Source of the DNA: Stenotrophomonas maltophilia
Lineage (GTDB): Bacteria; Pseudomonadota; Gammaproteobacteria; Xanthomonadales; Xanthomonadaceae
Assembly: GCA_900113425.1 (NCBI GenBank)
Contig: FOZF01000002.1
Span: 1 to 64,000 of the forward strand
DNA: 64,000 nucleotides
Direction: 5' to 3'
Below the pieces are notes generated by a model that worked only from the letters and a program-made list of their open reading frames with translations, made no database searches and had not been told where the DNA came from. The translations under genes were made by a program, and so were the position numbers. This document shows, piece after piece, positions 1-9,487 of this stretch (its first letter is position 1; every line of letters begins with the position of its first letter).

Positions 1-95
<95 letters not shown>

Positions 96-110
96 TCTGT
101 TAGACTCTGC

Positions 111-142
111 GCCCCGATGTTGCCTGGGTAGGGCATCGGGGC
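111..142 (+). terminator. Hairpin after tuf, probable terminator
   Basis: GCCCCGATG (111-119) pairs perfectly with CATCGGGGC (134-142), 16 bases after the tuf stop. There is no clear T-run after it, so it may act as a weak terminator or as a 3'-end-stabilising stem. Confidence 0.6.
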
Positions 143-234
143 GTATCAAAATGGGAAAGCAGGCACAGGATGTGCCTTGTGTTCCCCGGACCAGGAAGGG
201 TCAAGGCCATTCAGGCGGCGTCAACAGGAGACTG

Positions 235-263
235 TTGACAGCTGCCTGGCGTGCCATTATGCT
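235..263 (+). promoter_or_regulatory. Promoter of the S10 operon
   Basis: A perfect -35 TTGACA (235-240), a 17-base spacer and a -10 TATGCT (258-263) make a good sigma-70 promoter. Transcription would start near 270, leaving a leader of about 160 bases before rpsJ. This is the only strong promoter signal I see between tuf and rpsJ. Confidence 0.75.
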
Positions 264-269
264 TCTACG

Positions 270-428
270 TCTGGGCAGGCCGGGAAACTGGTCTGCCTAC
301 GTTTTTGAGGTCTACGGATTGACCTTGTCGGCCTGCAGGAGTGCGGGCCGTCCGTATGCAGGAATTTCATGGGGCAAAGCAACCCAGAGGCTTTGTCTGT
401 CGCTCTTTTAACGAAGGAACCTACCGCC
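270..428 (+). other. 5' leader of the S10 operon
   Basis: These ~160 untranslated bases lie between the predicted start of transcription and rpsJ. In E. coli the S10 leader binds L4 and attenuates the operon; a similar role here is inference from position only. The upstream part, 143-234, holds nothing I can name. AAGGA about 10 bases before the ATG at 429 is the ribosome-binding site. Confidence 0.45.
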
Positions 429-740
429 ATGGCGGACCAAAAGATCCGGATCCGGCTGAAAGCGTTCGATCATCGTCTGATCGACCGTTCGGCCAGCGAG
501 ATCGTTGAAACGGCAAAGCGGACCGGCGCGCAAGTGCGTGGCCCGATCCCGCTGCCGACCAAGATCGAGCGTTACACCGTTCTCGTTTCCCCGCACGTCG
601 ACAAGGACGCGCGTGACCAGTACGAGACCCGCACGCACAAGCGCGTGCTCGATATCGTTGACCCGAATGACAAGACCGTGGACGCGCTGATGAAGCTCGA
701 ACTGGCTGCCGGCGTCGACGTTCAGATCAAGCTGACCTGA
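429..740 (+). CDS. rpsJ: 30S ribosomal protein S10 (NusE)
   Basis: The product is 103 residues, the normal length, beginning [20 protein letters not shown]10 sits in the 30S head and also acts as NusE, pairing with NusB in transcription antitermination. The frame stays open for 20 codons upstream, but the start at 429 has an AAGGA ribosome-binding site and matches the family N-terminus. It is the first gene of the S10 operon, and rplC follows after 11 bases. Confidence 0.98.
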
Positions 741-751
741 GGACTACGACC

Positions 752-1402
752 ATGACGAAGAAGTATTCGTTGGGCTTCGTGGGCCGCAAGGCCGGCATGA
801 GCCGCGTGTTCACCGAAGATGGTCGTTCCATCCCGGTGACCCTGATCGAAGCCACCCCGAACCGCATCGCGCAGATCAAGACCGTCGAAACCGACGGCTA
901 CAGCGCCGTGCAGGTGACCGTCGGCGCGCGTCGCGCTGCCCTGGTCAACAAGCCGGAAGCCGGCCACTTCGCCAAGGCGAAGGTGGAAGCGGGTCGTGGC
1001 CTGTGGGAATTCCGCGTTGAAGACGCGCAGCTCGGCGATTTCGCCGTTGGCGGCGAAGTCAAGGCGGACATCTTCGAAGTCGGCCAGATCGTCGACGTCC
1101 AGGGTGTCACCAAGGGTAAGGGTTTCCAGGGCACCATCAAGCGCCACAACTTCCGTATGGGCGATGCAACCCACGGTAACTCGCTGTCGCATCGCGCGCC
1201 GGGTTCGCTGGGTCAGCGCCAGACCCCGGGTCGCGTTTTCCCGGGCAAGAAGATGTCGGGCCACATGGGCGCGGTGCAGCAGAGCACCCAGAACCTGGAA
1301 GTGGTCAAGGTCGACGTCGAGCGCGGTCTGATTGCGGTTCGCGGCGCCGTTCCTGGCGCGGCGGGTGGCGATGTGATCGTCCGTCCGGCGAGCAAGGCAT
1401 AA
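752..1402 (+). CDS. rplC: 50S ribosomal protein L3
   Basis: The product is 216 residues. L3 binds the 3' domain of 23S rRNA early in assembly and sends a loop toward the peptidyl-transferase centre. The loop motif [13 protein letters not shown] at about 151-163 contains the glutamine region that PrmB methylates in E. coli. E. coli L3 is 209 residues, so this copy is slightly longer. It lies between rpsJ and rplD with 11- and 12-base gaps. Confidence 0.98.
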
Positions 1403-1414
1403 GGAGAGATGACG

Positions 1415-2020
1415 ATGGAACTCGTTATCACGGGTAGCAACAACAAGGTCTCGGTCTCCGACGCCGTGTTCGGTCGCGATTTCAGCGAAGATCTGGTCCA
1501 CCAGGTCGTCGTTGCTTACCGCAACGCCGGTCGCGCCGGCACCAAGGCGCAGAAGACTCGCTCCGAAGTGGCTGGTACCACCAAGAAGTCGAAGAAGCAG
1601 AAGGGCGGCGGCGCGCGTCATGGCGCACTGACGGCTCCGATCTTCGTCGGCGGCGGTGTCACCTTCGCGGCCAAGCCGCGCAGCTTCGAGCAGAAGGTCA
1701 ATCGTAAGCAGTACCGTGCCGCCATGTGCGCGATCCTGTCCGAGCTGAACCGTCAGGGCCGTCTGACCATCGTGGAGGCCTTCGATGTCGAAGCGACCAG
1801 CACGAAGGGTCTGATCGCCAAGCTGGCCGGCCTGGAAGTGGGCAAGCGCCCGCTGATCGTCACCGAGGAAGCCTCCGAGCACCTGTACCTGTCCGCCCGC
1901 AATCTGCCGTACGTGCAGGTGCGTGACGTGCAGGGCCTGGACCCGGTGTCGCTGGTCGGTGCCGACACGGTCGTCATCACCGCTGACGCGGTCAAGAAGG
2001 TCGAGGAGTGGCTGGCATGA
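1415..2020 (+). CDS. rplD: 50S ribosomal protein L4
   Basis: The product is 201 residues, identical in length to E. coli L4, beginning [12 protein letters not shown] choose the ATG at 1415 over the in-frame ATG at 1409 because AAGGAG (1401-1406) is 8 bases from 1415 but only 2 from 1409. L4 lines the narrow part of the exit tunnel with L22. In E. coli it represses its own operon by binding the S10 leader. Its TGA overlaps the rplW start (ATGA). Confidence 0.97.
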   Translation: MELVITGSNNKVSVSDAVFGRDFSEDLVHQVVVAYRNAGRAGTKAQKTRSEVAGTTKKSKKQKGGGARHGALTAPIFVGGGVTFAAKPRSFEQKVNRKQYRAAMCAILSELNRQGRLTIVEAFDVEATSTKGLIAKLAGLEVGKRPLIVTEEASEHLYLSARNLPYVQVRDVQGLDPVSLVGADTVVITADAVKKVEEWLA

Positions 2021-2316
2021 ACAGCAACGAAAAAATCTTCAGCGTGCTGCGTGCCCCGCGTGTCTCCGAAAAGACCGCGCGCCTGCAGGAACTCTCCAAC
2101 CAGTATGTCTTCGAAGTTTCGAACGAAGCCACCAAGGCCGATGTAAAGGCCGCGGTTGAGCAGCTGTTCGACGTCAAGGTCGAAGCCGTCAACGTGGTCA
2201 ACGTCAAGGGCAAGAACAAGTCCTTCCGTAACCGTGCTGGCCGCCGCGGCGATTGGCGCAAGGCGTACGTTCGCCTGGCCGACGGCCAGTCGATCGATGT
2301 AACGGCCAAGGCCTGA
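2017..2316 (+). CDS. rplW: 50S ribosomal protein L23
   Basis: The product is 99 residues, beginning [20 protein letters not shown]23 lies at the tunnel exit and is the docking site for trigger factor and signal recognition particle. The start at 2017 overlaps the rplD stop by four bases and has GAGGAG eight bases upstream. The upstream in-frame ATG at 2008 would leave no room for a ribosome-binding site. The overlap suggests translational coupling to rplD. Confidence 0.97.
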   Translation: MNSNEKIFSVLRAPRVSEKTARLQELSNQYVFEVSNEATKADVKAAVEQLFDVKVEAVNVVNVKGKNKSFRNRAGRRGDWRKAYVRLADGQSIDVTAKA

Positions 2317-2326
2317 GGTACATCCC

Positions 2327-3154
2327 ATGCCATTGATGAAATTCAAGCCCACTTCCCCCGGCCGCCGTTCGGCCGTGCGCGTGGTTACGCCCGACCTGCA
2401 CAAGGGTGCTCCGCACGCCGCGCTGGTCGAGTCGCAGAGCCGCTCGGGTGGTCGTAACCACCACGGCCGCATCACCACGCGTCACGTTGGTGGTGGCCAC
2501 AAGCAGCACTACCGCATCATCGACTTCAAGCGCAACAAGCTGGGCATCCCGGCGCGCGTGGAACGCATCGAATACGATCCGAACCGCACCGCCCACATCG
2601 CCCTGCTGTGCTACGTCGACGGTGAGCGTCGCTACATCATCGCCCCGAAGGGCCTGAAGGCCGGTGATCAGGTGATCGCTGGTTCGGATGCCCCGATCAA
2701 GGCGGGCAACACCCTGCCGCTGCGCAACATCCCGGTCGGTACCACCATCCACTGCATCGAGCTGAAGCCGGGCAAGGGCGCTCAGATCGCCCGCGCTGCA
2801 GGTGCTGCCGTGCAGCTGGTCGCCCGCGAAGGCATCTACGCCACCCTGCGCCTGCGCTCGGGTGAAATGCGTAAGGTTCCGGTCGAGTGCTGCGCCACCA
2901 TCGGCGAAGTCGGTAACGACGAGCACAGCCTGGAAAAGCTGGGCAAGGCCGGTGCCAAGCGCTGGCGCGGCGTCCGCCCGACCGTTCGTGGTGCTGCCAT
3001 GAACCCGGTTGACCACCCGCACGGTGGTGGTGAGGCCAAGGCAGGCCAGGGTAACCCGCATCCGGTCACCCCGTGGGGTGTCCCGACCAAGGGTTACAAG
3101 ACGCGCCATAACAAGCGCACTCAGCAGTTCATCGTCCGCGATCGTAGGGGCTAA
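2327..3154 (+). CDS. rplB: 50S ribosomal protein L2
   Basis: The product is 275 residues, normal for L2, beginning [15 protein letters not shown]2 is needed for subunit joining and for shaping the peptidyl-transferase centre. The conserved [11 protein letters not shown] loop, with its essential histidine near residue 230, is intact. The C-terminal tail ends [18 protein letters not shown], typical of the family. GAGG lies before the start. Confidence 0.98.
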   Translation: MPLMKFKPTSPGRRSAVRVVTPDLHKGAPHAALVESQSRSGGRNHHGRITTRHVGGGHKQHYRIIDFKRNKLGIPARVERIEYDPNRTAHIALLCYVDGERRYIIAPKGLKAGDQVIAGSDAPIKAGNTLPLRNIPVGTTIHCIELKPGKGAQIARAAGAAVQLVAREGIYATLRLRSGEMRKVPVECCATIGEVGNDEHSLEKLGKAGAKRWRGVRPTVRGAAMNPVDHPHGGGEAKAGQGNPHPVTPWGVPTKGYKTRHNKRTQQFIVRDRRG

Positions 3155-3160
3155 TCGACC

Positions 3161-3430
3161 ATGGCACGTTCACTCAAGAAGGGCCCGTTCGTCGATCACC
3201 ACCTCGTCAAGAAGGTGGAGGCCGCTGCGGGCAGCAAGAAGCCGATCAAGACCTGGTCGCGCCGTTCGATGATCCTGCCTGACATGGTAGGCATCACCAT
3301 TGCCGTGCATAACGGCAAGAACCACATCCCGGTTCTCGTCAACGAGAACATGGTCGGCCACAAGCTCGGCGAATTTGCCATCACCCGGACCTTCAAGGGT
3401 CACGGTGGTGACAAGAAGTCGGGCAAGTAA
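3161..3430 (+). CDS. rpsS: 30S ribosomal protein S19
   Basis: The product is 89 residues, beginning [16 protein letters not shown]19 forms a complex with S13 in the 30S head and contributes to the bridge with the 50S subunit near the A site. The conserved [11 protein letters not shown] stretch is present. The gene starts six bases after rplB and ends six bases before the first ATG of rplV. Confidence 0.97.
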   Translation: MARSLKKGPFVDHHLVKKVEAAAGSKKPIKTWSRRSMILPDMVGITIAVHNGKNHIPVLVNENMVGHKLGEFAITRTFKGHGGDKKSGK

Positions 3431-3442
3431 GGAGAGATGACA

Positions 3443-3778
3443 ATGGAAGCGAAAGCCATCCTGCGCACTGCGCGCATCTCCCCGCAGAAGGCTCGCCTGG
3501 TCGCTGACCAGGTGCGCGGTCTGCCGGCCGAACGTGCGGTCAATCTGCTGAAGTTCTCGGACAAGAAGGCTGCCCACCTGATCAAGAAGGTGGTGGAGTC
3601 GGCTATTGCCAACGCCGAGAACAACCAGGGCGCCGACGTCGACGAGCTGAAGGTTCAGACCATCATGGTTGATGAAGGTCCGACCCTGAAGCGTTTCATG
3701 GCGCGGGCGAAAGGCCGCGGTACCCGCATCCTCAAGCGCACCAGCCACATCACTGTGGTTGTGGGCGCCGGCAAGTAA
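3443..3778 (+). CDS. rplV: 50S ribosomal protein L22
   Basis: The product is 111 residues, beginning [19 protein letters not shown]. The ATG at 3443 is preferred to the in-frame ATG at 3437 because AAGGAG (3429-3434) is 8 bases from it; rplD has the same arrangement. L22 contacts all 23S domains, and its beta-hairpin (about 80-95, with [11 protein letters not shown]) narrows the exit tunnel, where macrolide-resistance changes occur in other bacteria. Confidence 0.96.
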   Translation: MEAKAILRTARISPQKARLVADQVRGLPAERAVNLLKFSDKKAAHLIKKVVESAIANAENNQGADVDELKVQTIMVDEGPTLKRFMARAKGRGTRILKRTSHITVVVGAGK

Positions 3779-3796
3779 GCGGATAAGGAAAAGACC

Positions 3797-4531
3797 ATGG
3801 GTCATAAAGTTCATCCGATTGGTATCCGTCTCGGTATTTCCAAGGACTGGAACTCCAAGTGGTACGCCAACAAGGCCGAGTTCGCTGGTTACCTGGCAGC
3901 CGACCTGAAAGTTCGCGAAATGCTGCGCAAGAAGCTGGCTCAGGCCGGCATCAGCAAGATCCTGATCGAGCGTCCGGCCAAGACCGCGCGCGTGACGATC
4001 CACACCGCCCGTCCGGGCGTGGTGATCGGCAAGCGTGGTGAGGACATCGAGAAGCTGCGCAAGGAAGTGAGCGAGATGATGGGCGTTCCGGCGCACATCA
4101 ACGTCACCGAAGTGCGCAAGCCGGAACTGGACGCGCAGCTCGTTGCCGAGTCGATCGCCCAGCAGCTGGAGCGTCGCATCATGTTCCGCCGCGCAATGAA
4201 GCGCTCGGTGGGCAACGCGATGCGCCTGGGTGCCCTGGGCATCAAGGTCAACGTCGGTGGCCGCCTCAACGGTGCTGAAATCGCCCGTTCGGAGTGGTAC
4301 CGCGAAGGCCGCGTGCCGCTGCACACCCTGCGTGCCGACATCGACTATGGCTTCGCTGAAGCCAAGACGACCTACGGCATCATCGGCATCAAGGTCTGGA
4401 TCTACAAGGGCGAGGTCTTCGATTTCTCCCAGGTTGGCCAGGAAAAGCAGGACGACACTCCGTCGCGCAACGATCGTCACGATCGCGGCGACCGTGGTGA
4501 CCGTCAGCGCCCGGCCCGTGAAGCGAGGTAA
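3797..4531 (+). CDS. rpsC: 30S ribosomal protein S3
   Basis: The product is 244 residues. S3 lies at the mRNA entry channel and with S4 and S5 gives the 30S its helicase activity. The KH-domain GKRG loop is at 78-81. The C-terminus carries an acidic/basic low-complexity tail with [12 protein letters not shown], longer than the 233-residue E. coli protein. A ribosome-binding site (AAGGA) precedes the ATG. Confidence 0.97.
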   Translation: MGHKVHPIGIRLGISKDWNSKWYANKAEFAGYLAADLKVREMLRKKLAQAGISKILIERPAKTARVTIHTARPGVVIGKRGEDIEKLRKEVSEMMGVPAHINVTEVRKPELDAQLVAESIAQQLERRIMFRRAMKRSVGNAMRLGALGIKVNVGGRLNGAEIARSEWYREGRVPLHTLRADIDYGFAEAKTTYGIIGIKVWIYKGEVFDFSQVGQEKQDDTPSRNDRHDRGDRGDRQRPAREAR

Positions 4532-4536
4532 CGACA

Positions 4537-4950
4537 ATGTTGCAACCCAAGCGAACCAAGTACCGCAAGGTACACAAGGGCCGTAACGAAGGCCTGAGCT
4601 GGAGCGCCAACGCTGTCAGCTTCGGCGAATACGGCCTGAAGGCAACCGCACACGGTCAGCTGACCGCGCGTCAGATCGAAGCGGCTCGCCGCTCGATCAG
4701 CCGCTACGTCAAGCGCGGCGGCAAGATGTGGATCCGCGTGTTCCCCGACAAGCCCATCACCAAGAAGCCCATCGAAGTTCGAATGGGTTCGGGTAAGGGT
4801 AACGTGGAATACTGGGTGGCCCAGATCCAGCCCGGCCGCATGATCTATGAAATCGAGGGTGTTTCCGAGGAAGTGGCTCGCGAGGCGTTCCGCCTGGCCG
4901 CCGCCAAGCTCTCGGTCACCACCACTTTCGTGACCCGTACGGTGCGCTGA
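4537..4950 (+). CDS. rplP: 50S ribosomal protein L16
   Basis: The product is 137 residues. L16 helps place A-site tRNA and is needed for late 50S maturation. The motif [11 protein letters not shown] contains Arg82, equivalent to the arginine hydroxylated by the YcfD oxygenase in E. coli. Its TGA shares one base with the rpmC start (TGATG), so the two are probably coupled. Confidence 0.98.
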   Translation: MLQPKRTKYRKVHKGRNEGLSWSANAVSFGEYGLKATAHGQLTARQIEAARRSISRYVKRGGKMWIRVFPDKPITKKPIEVRMGSGKGNVEYWVAQIQPGRMIYEIEGVSEEVAREAFRLAAAKLSVTTTFVTRTVR

Positions 4951-5135
4951 TGGATATCAAAACTCTCCGTGAAAAGTCGGCTGACGAACTCAAGGCCCAC
5001 CTGATCGACCTGCGTAAGGAACAGTTCTCTGTCCGTATGCAGCAGGTCACCGGCCAGCTGCCGAAGACCCACGACATCCGCCGGGTCCGTCGCGAGATTG
5101 CTCGCGTCAAGACCCTGCTCGGCAGCACGAAGTAA
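4950..5135 (+). CDS. rpmC: 50S ribosomal protein L29
   Basis: The product is 61 residues, beginning [15 protein letters not shown]. It is a small helical-hairpin protein next to L23 at the tunnel exit. The length and the order rplP-rpmC-rpsQ match the S10 operon. The start overlaps the rplP stop by one base. Confidence 0.96.
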   Translation: MDIKTLREKSADELKAHLIDLRKEQFSVRMQQVTGQLPKTHDIRRVRREIARVKTLLGSTK

Positions 5136-5146
5136 GGATGGCCGCT

Positions 5147-5416
5147 ATGAGCGACAATACTGAAAACAAGACGCTGCGCACGGTCGAAGGCCGTGTCGTC
5201 AGCAACAAGATGGACAAGACGGTTACCGTCCTGGTTGAGCGTCAGGTCAAGCACGCACTGTACGGCAAGTACATCAAGCGCTCGACGAAGCTGCACGCCC
5301 ACGATGCCGACAACGCCTGCAAGGAAGGCGATGTCGTCCGCGTGACCGAGATTGCTCCGATGTCCAAGACCAAGAACTGGCGCGTGGTGGAAGTCATCAC
5401 GCGTGCGGCTGAATAA
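5147..5416 (+). CDS. rpsQ: 30S ribosomal protein S17
   Basis: The product is 89 residues, beginning [20 protein letters not shown] choose 5147 over the ATG at 5138 because AAGGA (5134-5138) is eight bases before 5147 and overlaps the earlier codon. S17 is an early-binding OB-fold protein of the 30S body. It is the last gene of the S10 operon in the standard order; rplN follows 12 bases later with no terminator, so S10 and spc operons probably read through. Confidence 0.95.
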   Translation: MSDNTENKTLRTVEGRVVSNKMDKTVTVLVERQVKHALYGKYIKRSTKLHAHDADNACKEGDVVRVTEIAPMSKTKNWRVVEVITRAAE

Positions 5417-5428
5417 GGAGTCTGAATC

Positions 5429-5797
5429 ATGATCCAGATGCAGAGCTACCTTGACGTCGCGGACAATTCGGGTGCCAAGCAGGTGATGTGCTTCAAGGTG
5501 CTGGGTGGTTCCAAGCGCCGTTACGCCGGCATCGGCGACATCATCAAGGTCACCGTGAAGGATGCGATTCCGCGCGGCAAGGTCAAGAAGGGTGAAGTGT
5601 ATGACGCCGTCGTGGTGCGTACCCGCAAGGGTGTGCGTCGCGCCGACGGCTCGCTGATCCGCTTCGACGGCAATGCTGCCGTCCTGCTGAACAACAAGCA
5701 GGAGCCGATCGGTACCCGTATCTTCGGGCCGGTGACCCGTGAACTTCGTTCGGAGAAGTTCATGAAGATCGTCTCGCTCGCTCCCGAAGTGCTGTGA
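5429..5797 (+). CDS. rplN: 50S ribosomal protein L14
   Basis: The product is 122 residues, beginning [18 protein letters not shown]14 forms intersubunit bridges with 16S rRNA and is the binding site of the silencing factor RsfS. The length is typical. It begins the spc block. I see no separate promoter in the 12 bases before it. Confidence 0.98.
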   Translation: MIQMQSYLDVADNSGAKQVMCFKVLGGSKRRYAGIGDIIKVTVKDAIPRGKVKKGEVYDAVVVRTRKGVRRADGSLIRFDGNAAVLLNNKQEPIGTRIFGPVTRELRSEKFMKIVSLAPEVL

Positions 5798-5813
5798 GCG
5801 ACAGGAGATAATC

Positions 5814-6131
5814 ATGGCTAACCGTATCAAGAAGGGCGACCAGGTCGTCGTCAACACCGGCAAGGACAAGGGCAAGCAGGGCGAAGTCGTCCGCGTCGAC
5901 GGCGACCGTGTGGTCGTCGCCAACGTGAACATCGTCAAGCGCCACACCAAGCCGAACCCGCAGGCAGGCGTTGCCGGCGGCGTGGTCGAGCGTGAAGCTT
6001 CGATCCATATCTCCAACGTGAATGTGCTGAACCCGGCTTCGGGCAAGGGCGAACGCGTTGGCTTCAAGGTGCTGGAGGATGGACGCAAACTGCGTGTGTT
6101 CCGCTCCAGCGGTGAGGCGCTCGACGCCTGA
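5814..6131 (+). CDS. rplX: 50S ribosomal protein L24
   Basis: The product is 105 residues. L24 is an assembly initiator that binds the 5' end of 23S rRNA. The N-terminal KOW motif, [20 protein letters not shown], is visible at residues 5-24. The ribosome-binding site is AGGAG just before TAATC. Spacing to the neighbours is 16 and 11 bases. Confidence 0.97.
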   Translation: MANRIKKGDQVVVNTGKDKGKQGEVVRVDGDRVVVANVNIVKRHTKPNPQAGVAGGVVEREASIHISNVNVLNPASGKGERVGFKVLEDGRKLRVFRSSGEALDA

Positions 6132-6142
6132 GGAATGAGAAG

Positions 6143-6685
6143 ATGACTTCCCGTCTCGAAAAGTTCTACAAGGACGAAGTGGTGCCGGCGCTGATGAAGC
6201 AGTTCGGCTACACCAATCCGATGGAAGTGCCGAAGCTCGTCAAGGTCACCCTGAACATGGGTGTCGGCGAAGCGGCCACCAACAAGAAGATCCTGGAAAA
6301 CGCCGTCGGCGACATGACCAAGATTTCCGGCCAGAAGCCGGTTGTCACCAAGTCGCGTATTTCGGTTGCGTCGTTCAAGATCCGCGATGGTTGGCCGATC
6401 GGCTGCAAGACCACGCTGCGTCGCCACAAGATGTACGAGTTCCTGGACCGCCTGATCAACATCTCGCTGCCGCGCGTGCGCGACTTCCGTGGTGTCTCCG
6501 GTCGTTCCTTCGACGGTCGCGGCAACTTCAACATGGGTGTGAAGGAACAGATCATCTTCCCGGAAATCGACTTCGACGCTGTCGACGCGATCCGCGGCAT
6601 GGATATCGCCATCACCACCACTGCGAAGACCGACGCGGAAGCGAAGGCGCTGCTGGCAGCGTTCAAGTTCCCGTTCCGTAACTGA
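6143..6685 (+). CDS. rplE: 50S ribosomal protein L5
   Basis: The product is 180 residues, against 179 in E. coli. L5 binds 5S rRNA with L18 and contacts P-site tRNA and S13. The conserved TLNMGVGEA and [14 protein letters not shown] stretches are intact. In E. coli, S8 represses spc translation by binding near this gene's start; whether that holds here is not visible, and rpsH has its own leader (see 7010-7266). Confidence 0.98.
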   Translation: MTSRLEKFYKDEVVPALMKQFGYTNPMEVPKLVKVTLNMGVGEAATNKKILENAVGDMTKISGQKPVVTKSRISVASFKIRDGWPIGCKTTLRRHKMYEFLDRLINISLPRVRDFRGVSGRSFDGRGNFNMGVKEQIIFPEIDFDAVDAIRGMDIAITTTAKTDAEAKALLAAFKFPFRN

Positions 6686-6703
6686 TCTGTCGAGGAAACC
6701 GAA

Positions 6704-7009
6704 ATGGCAAAGACCTCCATGGTCAACCGCGACATCAAGCGGGAAAAGCTGGCCAAGAAGTACGCTGAGAAGCGTGCTGCTCTGAAGAAGATCGTGTCCT
6801 CGGTGGACGCGAGCTACGACGAGAAGATCGAAGCTGCTGCCAAGCTGGCCAAGCTGCCGCGCGATTCGTCGCCGAGCCGCCAGCGCAACCGCTGCGAACT
6901 GTCCGGCCGTCCGCGTGGCGTCTACAGCAAGTTCGGCCTGGGCCGCAACAAGCTGCGTGAAGCCACCATGCGTGGCGACGTCCCGGGTCTGCGCAAGGCC
7001 AGCTGGTAA
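6704..7009 (+). CDS. rpsN: 30S ribosomal protein S14 (zinc-free type)
   Basis: The product is 101 residues, beginning [15 protein letters not shown]. This is the long form of S14 without the two CXXC pairs; the only cysteine is in [11 protein letters not shown]14 is a late-binding 30S head protein. An 11-bp intrinsic terminator follows 89 bases downstream, which is unusual inside the spc gene order. Confidence 0.97.
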   Translation: MAKTSMVNRDIKREKLAKKYAEKRAALKKIVSSVDASYDEKIEAAAKLAKLPRDSSPSRQRNRCELSGRPRGVYSKFGLGRNKLREATMRGDVPGLRKASW

Positions 7010-7097
7010 TCCCAGCCGGTCCTGCGATCAGGCGCCCCTCCGGGGGTTCCTGAACCGGGGAGGGGAGGCATTCAGCCTTCCTTTCGCAAAAAACCCG

Positions 7098-7125
7098 AAG
7101 AGCCCGACGCAAGTCGGGCTCTTTT
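7098..7125 (+). terminator. Intrinsic terminator between rpsN and rpsH
   Basis: AAGAGCCCGAC (7098-7108) pairs with GTCGGGCTCTT (7113-7123) around a GCAA loop, with an overlapping TTTT. This is a textbook rho-independent terminator in the middle of the spc operon. A GC-rich inverted stretch (CCCCTCC ... GGGGAGG, about 7034-7066) precedes it. Confidence 0.85.
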
Positions 7126-7129
7126 GGCG

Positions 7130-7135
7130 TATACT
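7130..7135 (+). promoter_or_regulatory. -10 element of an internal rpsH promoter
   Basis: TATACT lies five bases after the terminator T-run and 132 bases before rpsH. No good -35 is present, because that position falls in the terminator stem. It gives the genes from rpsH onward a way to be transcribed separately. The rest of the leader to 7266 has one small hairpin (CCTGG at 7200-7204 with CCAGG at 7212-7216). Confidence 0.55.
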
Positions 7136-7266
7136 CCCGCGTCTTGCCCTGTGCAGACGGGGTTGTAGGGCGGGCCACCGGTCCGCTGCATCAAGGGACC
7201 TGGCCCGTTTCCAGGAGACAACAGATTTTCGCGAAAGCGGATATCGGTGCACTCAAAGGTACTCAT

Positions 7267-7665
7267 ATGAGCATGACTGATCCCATCGCCGACCTGCTGG
7301 TCCGCATCAAGAATGCGGCCGCGGTTGGCAAGCAGACGGTGAAAGCCCCGTCGTCCAAGATCAAGGTTGCGATCGCCCAGGTCCTGAAGGACGAGGGTTA
7401 CATCACCGACCTGCGCGTTACCCAGCTGGAGAACAACAAGGCCGAGCTGGAAATCGTGCTGAAGTATTTCGAAGGCAAGCCGGTCATCGCGACCCTGAAG
7501 CGCTTCTCGCGTTCGGGCCTGCGCCAGTACCGCGGCAAGAGCGAGCTGCCGAAGGTCATGAACGGCCTGGGCATCTCCATCATTTCCACCTCCAAGGGCA
7601 TCATGACTGATGCGCAGGCGCGCCAGCTGGGCGTCGGCGGCGAAGTCCTGTGCTTCGTGGCCTAA
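7267..7665 (+). CDS. rpsH: 30S ribosomal protein S8
   Basis: The product is 132 residues, beginning [17 protein letters not shown], which aligns with E. coli MSMQDPIADML. AAAGG sits six bases before 7267, so that start is preferred to the ATG at 7273. S8 organises the 16S central domain and in E. coli is the translational repressor of the spc operon. Here the gene follows a terminator and a 140-base leader instead of following rpsN closely. Confidence 0.97.
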   Translation: MSMTDPIADLLVRIKNAAAVGKQTVKAPSSKIKVAIAQVLKDEGYITDLRVTQLENNKAELEIVLKYFEGKPVIATLKRFSRSGLRQYRGKSELPKVMNGLGISIISTSKGIMTDAQARQLGVGGEVLCFVA

Positions 7666-7683
7666 GGCGAAAGGAGTAGAACT

Positions 7684-8208
7684 ATGTCCCGCGTAGCCAA
7701 GAAGCCGATCGACCTGGGTAAGGTTGAACTGAACGTCCAGTCGGACAGCGTCACCGCCAAGGGCCCGAAGGGCACCCTGTCGCTGGCCAAGCCGGCCGGT
7801 ATTGCCATCAACGTCGACAACGGCGTTGCCACCCTGAGCACCGAGAACGTCGAGCTGGTCGCACTGACCGGTACCGTGCGTGCGATCCTGGCCAACATGG
7901 TCAAGGGCGTGTCCGAAGGCTTCGAGCGCAAGCTGGAGCTGGTCGGCGTGGGTTACCGCGCTGCCATGCAGGGCAAGGACCTGAGCCTGTCGCTGGGCTT
8001 CTCGCACCCGGTCGTGTTCGTGGCGCCGGAAGGCATCACGCTGTCCACCCCGACCCAGACCGAGATCCTGGTCCAGGGCGCGGACAAGCAGGCCGTCGGT
8101 GAAGTTGCCGCCAAGATCCGTGCGTTCCGCAAGCCGGAACCGTACAAGGGCAAGGGCGTGAAGTACTCCGACGAAGTCATCATCCGTAAGGAAGCCAAGA
8201 AGGCCTAA
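7684..8208 (+). CDS. rplF: 50S ribosomal protein L6
   Basis: The product is 174 residues, beginning [16 protein letters not shown]. It has two tandem RNA-binding folds. L6 sits near the sarcin-ricin loop and the factor-binding region. The C-terminal signature [13 protein letters not shown] is present near 150-162. The ribosome-binding site is AAGGAG before TAGAACT. Confidence 0.97.
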   Translation: MSRVAKKPIDLGKVELNVQSDSVTAKGPKGTLSLAKPAGIAINVDNGVATLSTENVELVALTGTVRAILANMVKGVSEGFERKLELVGVGYRAAMQGKDLSLSLGFSHPVVFVAPEGITLSTPTQTEILVQGADKQAVGEVAAKIRAFRKPEPYKGKGVKYSDEVIIRKEAKKA

Positions 8209-8240
8209 TCAGGCGCTTCCGCTTTCATAGGAAAAACATC

Positions 8241-8594
8241 ATGAACAAGAACATCGCCCGCCTGCGTCGCGCCAAGTCGACCCGCGCCCACATCCGTGAG
8301 CTCGGCGTCGCCCGCCTGTCGGTGCTGCGCACCGGCCAGCACCTGTATGCCCAGGTCTTCACCGCCGACGGTTCCAAGGTGCTGGCTGCCGCCAACACCA
8401 CCCAGACCGACGTCAAGGAAGGCCTGAAGAGCGGCAAGAATGTCGATGCCGCCGCCAAGGTTGGCCGCATCGTCGCTGAGCGTGCCAAGGCCGCCGGCGT
8501 CGAGAAGGTTGCCTTCGATCGTTCGGGTTACCGTTACCACGGCCGCATCAAGGCCCTGGCAGAGGCTGCCCGCGAAGCCGGCCTGCAGTTCTAA
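8241..8594 (+). CDS. rplR: 50S ribosomal protein L18
   Basis: The product is 117 residues, beginning [22 protein letters not shown]18 binds 5S rRNA and brings it to the central protuberance with L5. The basic N-terminus and the C-terminal [20 protein letters not shown] are typical. The next gene, rpsE, does not follow directly: 160 bases with three hairpins intervene. Confidence 0.97.
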   Translation: MNKNIARLRRAKSTRAHIRELGVARLSVLRTGQHLYAQVFTADGSKVLAAANTTQTDVKEGLKSGKNVDAAAKVGRIVAERAKAAGVEKVAFDRSGYRYHGRIKALAEAAREAGLQF

Positions 8595-8604
8595 GGGATC
8601 AGGG

Positions 8605-8684
8605 CAGGGGGCCGATGGCCCCCTGTCCGCCTGCTCGCCAGCCTGAGCGAGGCTGGACGGCGCCACTCTTCTGCAGTGGCCTAC
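8605..8684 (+). other. Structured gap between rplR and rpsE
   Basis: Three hairpins follow one another. CAGGGGGCC (8605-8613) pairs with GGCCCCCTG (8617-8625). CCAGCCT (8638-8644) pairs with AGGCTGG (8650-8656). GCCACT pairs with AGTGGC at about 8664-8681. None has a T-run. In E. coli the two genes are almost adjacent, so this is an added leader or attenuator-like segment. AAGGAA just before 8755 is the rpsE ribosome-binding site. Confidence 0.6.
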
Positions 8685-8754
8685 CGGAACGACGCGTCAT
8701 TCCACAACCATAAGCGGCCCTGAGCCGTACATACCCAACAACCAAGGAATCAAC

Positions 8755-9297
8755 ATGGCAGAAGAGCGTCAGCAGCGGGGTCGCGATCGCGACCGTAACC
8801 GCGAAGAGAAGATCGACGACGGCATGATCGAAAAGCTGGTCGCGGTCAACCGCGTCAGCAAGACCGTCAAGGGTGGTCGCCAGTTCACCTTCACCGCCCT
8901 GACCGTGGTCGGCGACGGCGAAGGCAAGGTCGGTTTCGGTTATGGCAAGGCCCGCGAAGTGCCGGTCGCCATCCAGAAGTCGATGGAGCAGGCCCGCAAG
9001 AACCTGGTCAGCGTTGACCTGAACAACGGCACCCTGTGGCACACCATCAAGGACGGTCACGGCGCAGCCCGCGTGTTCATGCAGCCGGCTTCGGAAGGTA
9101 CCGGCGTCATCGCCGGCGGTGCGATGCGCGCCGTCCTGGAAGCGGTTGGCGTGAAGAACGTGCTGGCCAAGGCCACCGGTTCGCGCAACCCGATCAACCT
9201 GGTGCGTGCCACCGTGAAGGGCCTGTCTGCAGCGCAGTCGCCGGCCCGCATCGCGGCCAAGCGCGGCAAGAAGGTGGAGGAACTCAACCATGGCTAA
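8755..9297 (+). CDS. rpsE: 30S ribosomal protein S5
   Basis: The product is 180 residues, about 13 longer than in E. coli because of an Arg/Asp-rich N-terminus ([12 protein letters not shown]). S5 controls decoding accuracy and lies at the mRNA entrance. The spectinomycin-site loop [10 protein letters not shown] (34-43) looks wild-type. Its last eight bases overlap the start of rpmD. Confidence 0.97.
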
Positions 9298-9481
9298 TGA
9301 GTCCAACAAGACTGTGAAGGTGCGCCTGGTGCGCGGCCTGCGTGGTGCTCAGTCGCGTCACCGCCTGTCGGTGCGTGCCCTGGGTCTGAACAAGCTCAAC
9401 GATGTGCGTGAACTGAAGGACAGCCCGCAGGTTCGCGGCCTGATCAACACCGTTCACTACCTCGTCAAGGTTGAGGAGTAA
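9290..9481 (+). CDS. rpmD: 50S ribosomal protein L30
   Basis: The product is 63 residues. It is a small protein of the 50S body, with the typical [19 protein letters not shown] stretch. The start overlaps rpsE by eight bases, and GGAGG inside the rpsE end serves as ribosome-binding site, suggesting coupling. rplO follows after six bases. Confidence 0.96.
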
Positions 9482-9487
9482 TCGATC

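Noticed and set aside
722-4537. Long open frames antisense to ribosomal genes (for example 722-1882 and 3170-4537, minus strand)
   Set aside because: They lie exactly opposite rplC/rplD and rpsS/rplV/rpsC, whose products are certain. High GC leaves the opposite strand open.
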